This document shows, one piece after another, positions 34,961 through 43,121 of a stretch of 64,000 bases of DNA. The notes beneath the pieces were generated by a model. The model was not told where the DNA came from and ran no database searches. It was given only the letters and a program-made list of their open reading frames with translations. The translations under genes and the position numbers were made by a program. Where the stretch lies: NCBI RefSeq assembly GCF_003308995.1, contig NZ_QFFJ01000001.1:1674001-1738000 (forward strand), in the 5' to 3' direction. Each line of letters begins with the position of its first letter. Position 1 is the stretch's first letter. The stretch comes from Chitinophaga flava. GTDB lineage: Bacteria > Bacteroidota > Bacteroidia > Chitinophagales > Chitinophagaceae.

Positions 34961-36286
34961 TTATGCTTTTTTGCCGATCTTATCTCCTGCCAGTGAATAA
35001 AACAGGATGTAGAGATAACAAGGCACCATGCAATACAGGAAAGCATGTTTGAAGTCGATGCTGCTGCTGTATAGGAAATTGAATATGCTGTGCTGGTCGA
35101 ACATACCACTATATATCTGTGGAATAACGCCACCACCGGCGATTCCCATTACGAGCAGGGCGGAACCGATTTTGGTGAAACGGCCCAGGCCATCGATAGC
35201 CATCGGGAAGATGGCAGGCCACATCAGCGCGTTAGCCAATCCGAGCAGGGCGATGAAAGTCACTGCAGAATAACCGGTATTGAAGTAGGCAGCGATGGTA
35301 AACAGCACGCCCAGTACAGCAGAGATCTGCAAACCTTTTTTACCGGTGATATATTTAGGAATGGTAGCGATACCGATCACATAACCTGCCAGCATGGCCA
35401 TCAGGGTGAAGGTGGTGAAATATCTGGTATCCTTTAAACTCATACCCAGTGCTTTACCATACTGACCGATCACGTCACCGGCCATTACCTCTACTCCTAC
35501 ATATACGAAGATGCAGATTACACCCAGCACCAGTTGCGGGAACTGGAATACGTTGGTTTTTCCGTTGGTAGCAGCTGCAGTTGTTTCATCTTCTGTGTTA
35601 GTATCTATTTCCGGCAGGGCAGAGCGTTTCAGCAGGAATGCCAGAATAACGAGCACGATAGCCATCGCTACATAAGGCCCGATTACGCGGGAAGCCAGAC
35701 TGTCGAGCAGTGCATTTTTCTGTGCTGTATCTACGGTGGCAGCTATGTCAGCTTCCAGTTTTTCTGCACCTTTCAGTACAATAGAACCGAGAACCAGCGG
35801 TGCCAGAGCACCGGCTGTTTTGTTACAGATACCCAGAATACTGATACGTTTGGCAGCGCTTTCCTTAGGTCCGATGATGCTGGCATACGGGTTGGAAGCC
35901 GTTTGCAGCAAGGCTAATCCGGCACCCTGAATAAACAGGCCTGTCAGGAACATACCAAAACTGCGTGCATTAGCAGCGGGAATAAATACCAGGGAACCCA
36001 CTGCGATAATCACAAGCCCCAGGACCATCCCATTTTTGAACCCCGTTTTATTGAGGATCATAGAAGATGGAATCGATAAAAAGAAGTAAGCCATAAAAAA
36101 GGCCATGGTTACCAGCAGCGCCTGCGACACGTTCAACTCACACACTATCTGGAAAAACTGGATCAACGTTCCATTGAGCCAGGTAACAAACCCGAACACG
36201 AAAAACAAAATGCCAATAATGGCCATTGCCTGGGCGTAACCTGCCTTTTTGGAAGGTATATTCATTGTTGCTGTTTGGTTGGACAT
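34961..36286 (-). CDS. FHS-family sugar permease (glucose/galactose or fucose)
   Basis: A 441-residue inner-membrane MFS protein with about 12 hydrophobic segments. FFVFGFVTWLNGTLIQFFQ at the first helix and GAGLALLQTASNPYASIIGP mark the fucose-galactose-glucose:H+ symporter (FHS) family of FucP/GluP. Between galK and the fucosidase, galactose, glucose or fucose are all plausible substrates; I cannot tell which. Another start at residue 8 (MNIPSKKAG) is possible. It is divergent from the second, larger FHS permease. Confidence 0.88.
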   Translation of the reverse strand: MSNQTATMNIPSKKAGYAQAMAIIGILFFVFGFVTWLNGTLIQFFQIVCELNVSQALLVTMAFFMAYFFLSIPSSMILNKTGFKNGMVLGLVIIAVGSLVFIPAANARSFGMFLTGLFIQGAGLALLQTASNPYASIIGPKESAAKRISILGICNKTAGALAPLVLGSIVLKGAEKLEADIAATVDTAQKNALLDSLASRVIGPYVAMAIVLVILAFLLKRSALPEIDTNTEDETTAAATNGKTNVFQFPQLVLGVICIFVYVGVEVMAGDVIGQYGKALGMSLKDTRYFTTFTLMAMLAGYVIGIATIPKYITGKKGLQISAVLGVLFTIAAYFNTGYSAVTFIALLGLANALMWPAIFPMAIDGLGRFTKIGSALLVMGIAGGGVIPQIYSGMFDQHSIFNFLYSSSIDFKHAFLYCMVPCYLYILFYSLAGDKIGKKA

Positions 36287-36479
36287 AGCTGTCAGTTGAT
36301 TTTAGATAAACGCGAACATAATGAACTTCGGTTATATTTTATGCTACAATTCATAAATATATTAGCTAAAACGTTTTATCATCGAAAAAAAATGCAACGG
36401 TTTATTTGGTTTTTTAGAAATTCCTTAAAAAAATATTATACATTTATCCGGCAAAATTTCACTGTAACTTAACGCGTTT

Positions 36480-38396
36480 ATGGCTCAGCAAACAAAGCAA
36501 GGCGCACAAAGTACACATCCGTCGTTCTTTGTGCTTATACTGGTGTTCTTTTTCTGGGGTTTCCTGGCTGCATCCAACAGTATATTTATCCCTTTCTGTA
36601 AATCTCACTTTAACCTTACCCAACTTGAGTCTCAACTGGTTGACTTCTCCTTTTACAGCGCCTATTTCATCGGCTCCCTCATCCTGTATCTGGCATCTGC
36701 GGCAAGAAAAGTAGATATCCTTAATAAAATAGGATATAAGAAGGGTATTATTTACGGTTTATTAATTTCCGTACTTGGATCTGCTATCATGATCCCCTGT
36801 GTCAACAAAGAAAAAATTGTTCCCATCAAGGAAACCATCAGCGACATCAGCAGTTTCCAGGTAGAACAACAATTACAGACTTCTGATCGGCAGGTGAAAA
36901 TCCGTCGTGAAAAAGAAAAAGACACTTACTCCCTCCTGATCTCCGGCAATGAAGCCGCAGACAAGTACATCAACAACCCGCACCTGCTGGCAGAGATTCC
37001 ACAGGGCTTCACCAAAGATGAAGAACATCATCAGTATGCGGGTACCTTCAACAAATCCAGTATCGAAAAAATCGTTACCGCGCTGCAAACAGACCATCAG
37101 CAAACCGTTACCTTCGGTTACTTCGCACTTATCCTGATGGCGCTTTTCATCGTGGCACTCGGTTTCTCCCTTCAACAAACAGCGGCCAATCCGTTTGCCA
37201 TCCTGCTGGGTGATCCTGCCAAAGGTTCACACCGTCTCAACCTCGCCGGCGGTATCAACTCCTTCGGTACTACCATCGGCCCTGTTATCGTGAGCATGCT
37301 GCTCTTCGGTAATAGCAAGGGCGGTGATGTCAGCTCCGATATCAGCAAAATCAATACCTTATATATAATGCTGATCGTATTGTTCCTCGTCGCTGCTGCC
37401 ATCTTCGCGTTTGTGAAAATGCCGGAAAGCCAGGACAACGAAGTATTTGAAACATCCCCAAAAGCTACCCAATCCATCATAGGCATCACCGTCATGTTTA
37501 TCATGATCCTGCTCGGACTGGTGCTGAAATATGAACTGCCTTTCTTCATTGCAGGTATCATAGGAATCATCGGTATACTCCTCTATGCTAAAAGTGCTTC
37601 TGCCGCCAACAGCGAAGGATGGGGCGCCATGAAATATCCCCAGCTGATACTGGGCATGCTCGCCATCTTTATTTATGTAGGCGGGGAAGTGACCATCGCC
37701 AGCAATCTCGGTGCATTACTGAAACATCCTGGTTTCCTCACCCCCAAAGGGCTGGCGGAATCAGAGCTGGACCCTTATGTATCGCTGTTCTGGGGTAGTA
37801 TGATGATCGGCCGCTGGACTGGCGCCATCAGCGTATTCAACGTCTCCAAAACCACCCGTAAGATTCTGAGCGTAATCGTTCCTTTCATCGCTTACGGCGT
37901 TATTCTTGGCGCCAACATTGCCAAAGGCAACGATGTAACTGTCTTATATCCATACACTATCTGCATCGCGATTCAAATCATCGGCTTCTTCGCCGGCCAG
38001 GACAAACCTGCCAAAACCCTCATGGTATTTGGTCTGCTGGGCGTAGGCATGGTGCTGGTTGGCCTCTTCACCAGCGGCGCACTCGCCACATTCGCCTTCA
38101 TCAGCGGTGGTCTGTTCTGCTCTGTAATGTGGCCCAGCATCTTCGCATTATCCATCGGTGGCCTGGGTAAATATACCGGCCAGGGTTCTGCATTCCTGAT
38201 CATGATGATCCTCGGCGGTTCCCTCGTTCCTCCTGTACAGGGCGGCCTCGCCGACATTCCGAGCATAGGTATCCACGCCTCCTATATCATTCCGGGGCTG
38301 TGCTTTGCTTATCTCGCATTTTTTGCATTTAGAGTTAAAAACATATTAAAATCTCAAGGAATCGATTATGAGTCAGCAACTAGTGGTGGGCATTGA
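36480..38396 (+). CDS. Large FHS-type MFS permease with a ~100-residue soluble insert
   Basis: A 638-residue MFS transporter. The first three helices (FFVLILVFFFWGFLAASNSI, FIGSLILYLASAA, GIIYGLLISVLGSAIMIP) are followed by a hydrophilic stretch of about 100 residues (~109-211, rich in Lys/Glu/Gln) before the helix FGYFALILMALFIVALGFSL and the FHS motif LQQTAANPFAILLG. The C-terminal half has additional long helices. Usual FHS permeases are 400-450 residues. It overlaps the ROK kinase start by 29 bp, so the imported sugar is probably the kinase substrate; GlcNAc or another hexosamine is likely given the operon, but this is inference. Confidence 0.85.
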   Translation: MAQQTKQGAQSTHPSFFVLILVFFFWGFLAASNSIFIPFCKSHFNLTQLESQLVDFSFYSAYFIGSLILYLASAARKVDILNKIGYKKGIIYGLLISVLGSAIMIPCVNKEKIVPIKETISDISSFQVEQQLQTSDRQVKIRREKEKDTYSLLISGNEAADKYINNPHLLAEIPQGFTKDEEHHQYAGTFNKSSIEKIVTALQTDHQQTVTFGYFALILMALFIVALGFSLQQTAANPFAILLGDPAKGSHRLNLAGGINSFGTTIGPVIVSMLLFGNSKGGDVSSDISKINTLYIMLIVLFLVAAAIFAFVKMPESQDNEVFETSPKATQSIIGITVMFIMILLGLVLKYELPFFIAGIIGIIGILLYAKSASAANSEGWGAMKYPQLILGMLAIFIYVGGEVTIASNLGALLKHPGFLTPKGLAESELDPYVSLFWGSMMIGRWTGAISVFNVSKTTRKILSVIVPFIAYGVILGANIAKGNDVTVLYPYTICIAIQIIGFFAGQDKPAKTLMVFGLLGVGMVLVGLFTSGALATFAFISGGLFCSVMWPSIFALSIGGLGKYTGQGSAFLIMMILGGSLVPPVQGGLADIPSIGIHASYIIPGLCFAYLAFFAFRVKNILKSQGIDYESATSGGH

Positions 38397-39333
38397 TATC
38401 GGAGGGACTAATACCAAATTCGGCATTGTAGATCGCAGAGGAAATATTTTGTGTGATGGTCGTATGTTAACGAATAAGCATGAAGATGTAAACTGTTTCC
38501 TCGAAGAACTGCACCAACAGCTGTCTATATTGATAGCAGAAGTTGGCGGCATCGAAAATATTAAAGGCATTGGCGTAGGTGCTCCCAATGGCAACTATTA
38601 CAACGGTAATATCGAATATGCGCCCAATCTGCGCTGGAAAGGGGTAGTACCCTTGGCTAGCCTGCTGGAGAAAAAATTCGGACTGCCGGCAGTTCTCACC
38701 AACGACGCCAATGCGGCCGCTCTCGGAGAACTGATCTACGGCGCCGCCAGAGGTATGAAAGATTTTATTGTGATCACCCTGGGCACCGGCGTAGGCAGCG
38801 GTATCGTAGCCAACGGACAGCTGATATACGGTCATGATGGTTTTGCCGGCGAACTGGGACACATCATTGTGATCCCCGGCGGCCGTTTCCATCCCGGAAC
38901 CGGCGCACATGGCTCCCTCGAAGCCTATGCTTCCGCTACCGGTGTTACCAACACCGCCCTGGAATTCCTGGCTACCCGTCCGGATATGCCCAGCATGATG
39001 CGGGAACATACCAAAGAGGAAATCAATTCCAAACTGATCTACGAAGCTGCCATGAAAGGCGATCCGCTAGCCATGGAAGTATACGAGTTCACCGGCGAAA
39101 TACTGGGCGCTGCCCTGGCCAATTTCGTTATGTTCTCCAGCCCGGAAGCCATCATCCTCTTCGGTGGCCTCACCAAAGCAGGAGACCTGATCATGAAACC
39201 GGTAAGAGAGCATATGGAAAAAAATCTGCTCCCTATCTTCCAGAATAAAGTTAAATTGGTGTTCTCAGAACTTAAAGAAAGCGATGCCGCTATTCTGGGT
39301 GCCAGTGCACTGGCCTGGGAAATGAAAGACTAG
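38368..39333 (+). CDS. ROK-family sugar kinase lacking the usual zinc cysteines
   Basis: A 321-residue cytoplasmic kinase. The phosphate loop is GIDIGGTNTKFG; the catalytic Asp is D113 in LTNDANAAALGE; LGTGVGSGI and GELGH (H165) are present. Ordinary ROK kinases then carry CxCGxxGCxE, with three Cys that bind structural zinc. Here the matching stretch is PGTGAHGSLE (~176-185), so all three Cys are gone although frame and flanks are intact. Glucokinase, GlcNAc kinase and ManNAc kinase are all possible; the operon favours an amino sugar. It overlaps the permease gene and is 33 bp ahead of the glycosylasparaginase. Confidence 0.9.
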   Translation: MSQQLVVGIDIGGTNTKFGIVDRRGNILCDGRMLTNKHEDVNCFLEELHQQLSILIAEVGGIENIKGIGVGAPNGNYYNGNIEYAPNLRWKGVVPLASLLEKKFGLPAVLTNDANAAALGELIYGAARGMKDFIVITLGTGVGSGIVANGQLIYGHDGFAGELGHIIVIPGGRFHPGTGAHGSLEAYASATGVTNTALEFLATRPDMPSMMREHTKEEINSKLIYEAAMKGDPLAMEVYEFTGEILGAALANFVMFSSPEAIILFGGLTKAGDLIMKPVREHMEKNLLPIFQNKVKLVFSELKESDAAILGASALAWEMKD

Positions 39334-39366
39334 CCTGCCGGCTACCTGACAGCTAATTAAAGTAAT

Positions 39367-40419
39367 ATGAAAAATAGAAGAAATTTTCTGAAAACAGCGG
39401 CCCTCAGTGCCGCTGTTTTCTCTTTAGACAGTGTAACAGCTACGGCTGCACGCTCACAAGCCAAAGGCCCCGTAAAAGGTAAGCCTATCGTACTCTCCAC
39501 CTGGGACTTCGGTCGTGCCGCCAATGAAGCCGCCTGGGAGATACTGAAAAAAGGAGGCCGCGCCCTCGATGCAGTTGAAGCCGGCGTACGCGTGCCTGAA
39601 GCCGACCCCAATAACCACACCGTAGGTTATTCCGGCTATCCCGACCGCGACGGCCGTGTGACCCTCGACGCCTGTATCATGGACGAACACGGCAACTGCG
39701 GCTCCGTAGCAGCCCTCGAACATGTTACACATGCCATCTCCGTTGCCAGACTGGTAATGGAAAAAACACCACATGTCATGCTGGTAGGCGACGGTGCCCT
39801 GCAGTTCGCACTGGCCAACGGTTTCCAAAAAGAAAACCTGCTGACACCAGAAGCAGAGAAAGCCTGGAAAGAATGGCTCAAAACATCCGAATACAAACCT
39901 GTTATCAACATAGAAAACAAATCATATACACCCACCAACGGCGCTACAGCGTTTAATCCGCTCATGCTGCCGGGCAACGTATATAACCACGATACTATCG
40001 GCATGGTGGCTATGGATGCGGAAGGTAATCTCTCCGGCGCCTGCACCACCAGTGGCATGGCCTTCAAACTTCATGGCCGCGTAGGCGACTCCCCCATTAT
40101 CGGCGCAGGCCTTTATGTGGACAACGAAGTAGGCGCCGCCACCAGCACCGGCGTAGGGGAAGAAGTGATCAAAATAGTAGGCAGCCATCTGGTAGTGGAA
40201 CTGATGCGTCAGGGCTATCCACCGGAAAAAGCCTGCAAGGAAGCAGTAGAACGTATCGTAAAAAGAAGCCCCTCCAAAGCAAAGGAAATACAAGTAGGCT
40301 TCCTCGCCCTCAACAAAAAAGGACAATACGGCGCTTACTGCCTCCAGAAAGGATTTAGCTATGCCGTACTCAATAAAGATGTGAATAACACACTGATAGA
40401 CGGTAAACATTATTTTTAA
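39367..40419 (+). CDS. N4-(beta-N-acetylglucosaminyl)-L-asparaginase (glycosylasparaginase)
   Basis: A 350-residue Ntn hydrolase precursor. A Tat-like signal (NRRNFLKTAALSAAVFS) precedes the alpha chain (STWDFGRAANEAAWEIL, GYPDRDGRVTLDACIMD). Self-cleavage should occur at HD-T, making T210 (NHDTIGMVAMD) the N-terminal nucleophile of the beta chain, as in the Elizabethkingia (Flavobacterium) enzyme. It cleaves the GlcNAc-Asn bond left after N-glycoprotein digestion, giving GlcNAc-amine and aspartate. This is the clearest pointer that the locus deals with N-linked glycans. Confidence 0.94.
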   Translation: MKNRRNFLKTAALSAAVFSLDSVTATAARSQAKGPVKGKPIVLSTWDFGRAANEAAWEILKKGGRALDAVEAGVRVPEADPNNHTVGYSGYPDRDGRVTLDACIMDEHGNCGSVAALEHVTHAISVARLVMEKTPHVMLVGDGALQFALANGFQKENLLTPEAEKAWKEWLKTSEYKPVINIENKSYTPTNGATAFNPLMLPGNVYNHDTIGMVAMDAEGNLSGACTTSGMAFKLHGRVGDSPIIGAGLYVDNEVGAATSTGVGEEVIKIVGSHLVVELMRQGYPPEKACKEAVERIVKRSPSKAKEIQVGFLALNKKGQYGAYCLQKGFSYAVLNKDVNNTLIDGKHYF

Positions 40420-40426
40420 TTTGCCA

Positions 40427-40493
40427 TTGGGTTATTTGATTATTTTGATATTTGAAGAACATATGAACTCTCTTAAATAATCAAATAACCCAA
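40427..40493. repeat. Intergenic 18-bp inverted repeat before cutC
   Basis: The 18 bp at 40427-40444 and 40476-40493 are perfect reverse complements built from the TGGGTTATTTGATTATT motif. A further partial copy (AACCCAAATAACC) runs to 40508, one base before the cutC ATG. The stem has few G-C pairs and no T tract, so it is not a typical terminator. Confidence 0.8.
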
Positions 40494-40509
40494 TAACCCA
40501 AATAACCAA

Positions 40510-41280
40510 ATGCTTATGTCTTTTGTCCTCGAAATATGCGCCAATTCCGTAGCCTCCTGCATAGCTGCCGAAGAAGGCGGCGCCAATCGTATAGAACTGT
40601 GTGATAACCTGCTGGAAGGCGGCACCACCCCCAGCTATGCTACTATTGCCATAGCCAGGGAAAAAGTAAAAATTGATCTCTACCCTATCATACGCCCCAG
40701 AGGCGGCGACTTCCTCTATTCCGACCTGGAATTTGAAGTCATGAAAAAAGATATCGAACTGTGCAAACAGCTGGGCTGCAACGGTGTAGTAATCGGTATG
40801 CTCACCCCCGACGGCCGCGTAGACAAACATCGCTGCAAAGAGCTGGTAGACCTGGCCTGGCCGATGGGCGTAACCTTTCACCGTGCCTTCGATATGACCG
40901 ACAACCCGTTTGAAGCACTGGAAGACATTATCGAAATCGGCTGTGAGCGTATCCTCACCTCCGGCTCACGCAATACAGCCGTAGAAGGCGCCTCCCTGCT
41001 GAAAGACCTCGTGGAAAGAGCCAATGACCGTATCATCATCATGGCTGGTTCCGGCGTCAGAGCTAATAATATCGCTCAGCTGATCAAAACTACCGGCGTA
41101 ATGGAATACCATACCTCTGCCAAAGCCTACGAGGACAGCAAAATGGTGTACCGCAACCCTAACGTGAGTATGGGCGGTATTCCCGGCGTACCGGAATATG
41201 GTATCTCTCTCACTCAACGCAAAGAAGTATTACAAATTCGTGAACTCGCAGAAAAAGCCTTGCATGAGATGAAACAGTAG
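40510..41280 (+). CDS. cutC: CutC family protein (copper homeostasis family)
   Basis: A 256-residue TIM-barrel protein. CutC landmarks are ANRIELCDNLLEGGTTPSYA, PIIRPRGGDFLYSD, VTFHRAFDM, RILTSGSRNTA and IIMAGSGVRANNI. The original link to copper tolerance is weak, and its true reaction is unknown. Here it sits between glycosylasparaginase and other glycan genes, which makes a role in sugar or glycosyl-amine metabolism worth testing. Start: ATG at 40510, or the next in-frame ATG at 40516. Confidence 0.92.
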   Translation: MLMSFVLEICANSVASCIAAEEGGANRIELCDNLLEGGTTPSYATIAIAREKVKIDLYPIIRPRGGDFLYSDLEFEVMKKDIELCKQLGCNGVVIGMLTPDGRVDKHRCKELVDLAWPMGVTFHRAFDMTDNPFEALEDIIEIGCERILTSGSRNTAVEGASLLKDLVERANDRIIIMAGSGVRANNIAQLIKTTGVMEYHTSAKAYEDSKMVYRNPNVSMGGIPGVPEYGISLTQRKEVLQIRELAEKALHEMKQ

Positions 41281-41309
41281 GCTATATTAGCACCTGTACA
41301 AATATTCGC

Positions 41310-41334
41310 TGCACGGTCTCATCATGGCCGTGCA
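41310..41334 (+). other. Short hairpin between cutC and the phosphodiesterase gene
   Basis: TGCACGG (41310-41316) pairs with CCGTGCA (41328-41334) over 7 bp. No long T tract follows (GCCTTTTAAAA), so it may be a weak terminator, an mRNA stability element or incidental. Confidence 0.4.
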
Positions 41335-41358
41335 TGCCTTTTAAAAGTGAACAACGAA

Positions 41359-42243
41359 ATGAAAAAACTGATCATTGCAACCGGACTGTTGCTGGGCGGA
41401 CTTTTCGCGCACGCACAGGTCAAAGGTGTGAAACATGTTATCCTGATCGGCATGGACGGCTTTGGTGCTTATTGTTTTCCCAAGGTCGACAATCCAAATA
41501 TGAAACAGCTGATGAAGGATGGCGCCTGGACGCTTCAGGCCCGCAGTGTACTGCCTTCTTCCAGTGCAGTCAACTGGGCTTCGATGGTGATGGGCGCAGG
41601 CCCTGAAATCCACGGCTATACCGAATGGGACAGCCGCAAACCAGAGCTGCCTTCCCGAACCCTCGACCAGTACGGCATGTTCCCCTCTATCTACACCCTG
41701 TTGCGTGAACAGAAACCCAAAGCCGAAATAGGCGTCATCTACAGCTGGGAAGGGATCGGTTATCTGTTCCCTAAAGCCGCAGTCAACAAGGACCTCGGCA
41801 CCAAAGACAATGACAGCCTCGCCACTGAAGCATCGGTAGCTTATATCAAAGAAAAAAAACCAGACTTCCTCTTCATACATTTTGATCAGCCTGATGGTGT
41901 AGGACATAATATTGGTCATAATATCCAACCCTACTTCGATCAGGTGAAAAAAAATGACGAGCTGCTGGGCAAAATATTACAGGCTGTTAAAGATGCCGGT
42001 ATGTGGGACAATACCATCATCCTGCTCACAGCAGATCATGGTGGTATTAAAAAAGGTCATGGCGGCAAAACCATGGAAGAGATGCAGATTCCATGGATCA
42101 TCCGCGGCCCGGGCGTAAAGGCAAACAAAGAACTTAGCACCAGTGTTGTAACCTACGATACTGCCGCCACTATCGCCTGGATCTTCGGTCTCAAAACACC
42201 GCAGGTATGGACCGGAAGACCCGTGAAAGAAGCATTTAAGTAA
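41359..42243 (+). CDS. Secreted alkaline-phosphatase-superfamily phosphodiesterase (NPP-like)
   Basis: A 294-residue protein. The ATG at 41359 is preferred over a GTG 12 nt upstream, because it begins the signal peptide MKKLIIATGLLLGGLFAHAQ. Metal-binding stretches of type I phosphodiesterase/nucleotide pyrophosphatases are visible: ILIGMDGFG, the nucleophile region LPSSSAVNWASMVMG, FDQPDGVGH, TADHGG and the final His in GHGGKTMEEMQIPW. It probably acts in the periplasm on a phosphodiester or pyrophosphate. The substrate is unknown; release of phospho-substituents from glycans would fit the neighbourhood but is speculation. Confidence 0.87.
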   Translation: MKKLIIATGLLLGGLFAHAQVKGVKHVILIGMDGFGAYCFPKVDNPNMKQLMKDGAWTLQARSVLPSSSAVNWASMVMGAGPEIHGYTEWDSRKPELPSRTLDQYGMFPSIYTLLREQKPKAEIGVIYSWEGIGYLFPKAAVNKDLGTKDNDSLATEASVAYIKEKKPDFLFIHFDQPDGVGHNIGHNIQPYFDQVKKNDELLGKILQAVKDAGMWDNTIILLTADHGGIKKGHGGKTMEEMQIPWIIRGPGVKANKELSTSVVTYDTAATIAWIFGLKTPQVWTGRPVKEAFK

Positions 42244-42251
42244 TTCCTTAT

Positions 42252-42306
42252 TTTCGGATTTCGGTTTTTTGATTTTCATTCAATATCAAACACCGGAATC
42301 CGGAAA
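42252..42306. repeat. Intergenic imperfect inverted repeat
   Basis: 42252-42264 and 42293-42306 are near reverse complements of the type TTTCGGATTTCGG / CCGGAATCCGGAAA (two G-U-compatible differences), with inner TTTTGAT/ATCAAA matches. It fills most of the 81-bp gap between the phosphodiesterase and EEP genes and resembles the inverted repeats before cutC and before 55049. Confidence 0.65.
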
Positions 42307-42324
42307 TCATCAAATATACATGCT

Positions 42325-43092
42325 ATGAAAAAATTGCTGCTCCTCACTGTCATATGGCTGACAGGGTTTTCACTGACTGCCCAACAAAAGGTAAAAGTAC
42401 TGACCTACAACATCCATCACGGCGAAAACATCAAAGGAGTGCTCGACCTCCAGGGTATTGCCAACGTGATCCTTGCCACCAATCCCGACCTGGTGGCACT
42501 GCAGGAAGTAGACAGTGCTACCCAGCGTACCAAACACACAGACCAGCTGAAAGAACTGGCATCTATCACAGGCATGTATACCTATTTTGCCAAAGCGATG
42601 GACTTTGATGGCGGTGGTTATGGCACTGGTATCCTGTCACGCTTCCCTATTACAGAAGCTGTCACCGTACCGCTGCCTTCCGCGAAACCAGGTACAGAGC
42701 CCAGAGTAGCCGGCGTGATCACCGTAAAACTACCTGGTGACAGCCTGCTTCGTTTTGTAAGCACTCACCTCGACTCAGAAAAACATGCCGGCGACCGCAT
42801 CGCACAAGCCATCACACTGGCAGAATATTTCAGGGAAACACAAACACCGGTGATACTCGCCGGCGATTTTAACGCTACACCTAATGCCAAAGAAATACAG
42901 ATCTTAAAAAAAATATTCACAGACGCCACCGCACAGATGGGTCCTACCTTCCCCGCAGACTCTCCCCGGGTGAAACTCGACTACATCATGTACCATCCCA
43001 AACACCACTGGAATGTTACCGGTGCCAGGGTCATCGAAGAAGCCGTAGCCTCCGATCACCGGCCACTGCTCAGCGATCTGGAACTGAAATAA
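42325..43092 (+). CDS. Secreted endonuclease/exonuclease/phosphatase (EEP) family protein
   Basis: A 255-residue protein with a signal peptide (MKKLLLLTVIWLTGFSLTAQ). EEP motifs are VLTYNIHHG, LVALQEVD (metal Glu), STHLDSE, AGDFNATP and the C-terminal SDHRPLL (catalytic Asp-His). The family includes phosphodiesterases, sphingomyelinases and inositol-phosphate phosphatases. Export argues against DNA repair. It probably works in the periplasm with the neighbouring phosphodiesterase; the substrate is unknown. Confidence 0.87.
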   Translation: MKKLLLLTVIWLTGFSLTAQQKVKVLTYNIHHGENIKGVLDLQGIANVILATNPDLVALQEVDSATQRTKHTDQLKELASITGMYTYFAKAMDFDGGGYGTGILSRFPITEAVTVPLPSAKPGTEPRVAGVITVKLPGDSLLRFVSTHLDSEKHAGDRIAQAITLAEYFRETQTPVILAGDFNATPNAKEIQILKKIFTDATAQMGPTFPADSPRVKLDYIMYHPKHHWNVTGARVIEEAVASDHRPLLSDLELK

Positions 43093-43121
43093 TTCTCATA
43101 ATCTAAATATGTAATGTGTCA

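Noticed and set aside
38880..38930. A frameshift as explanation for the missing zinc cysteines in the ROK kinase
   Set aside because: Sequence before (GELGHIIVIPGG) and after (SLEAYASATG) stays in family register in one frame, so the change is by substitution, not by frameshift.
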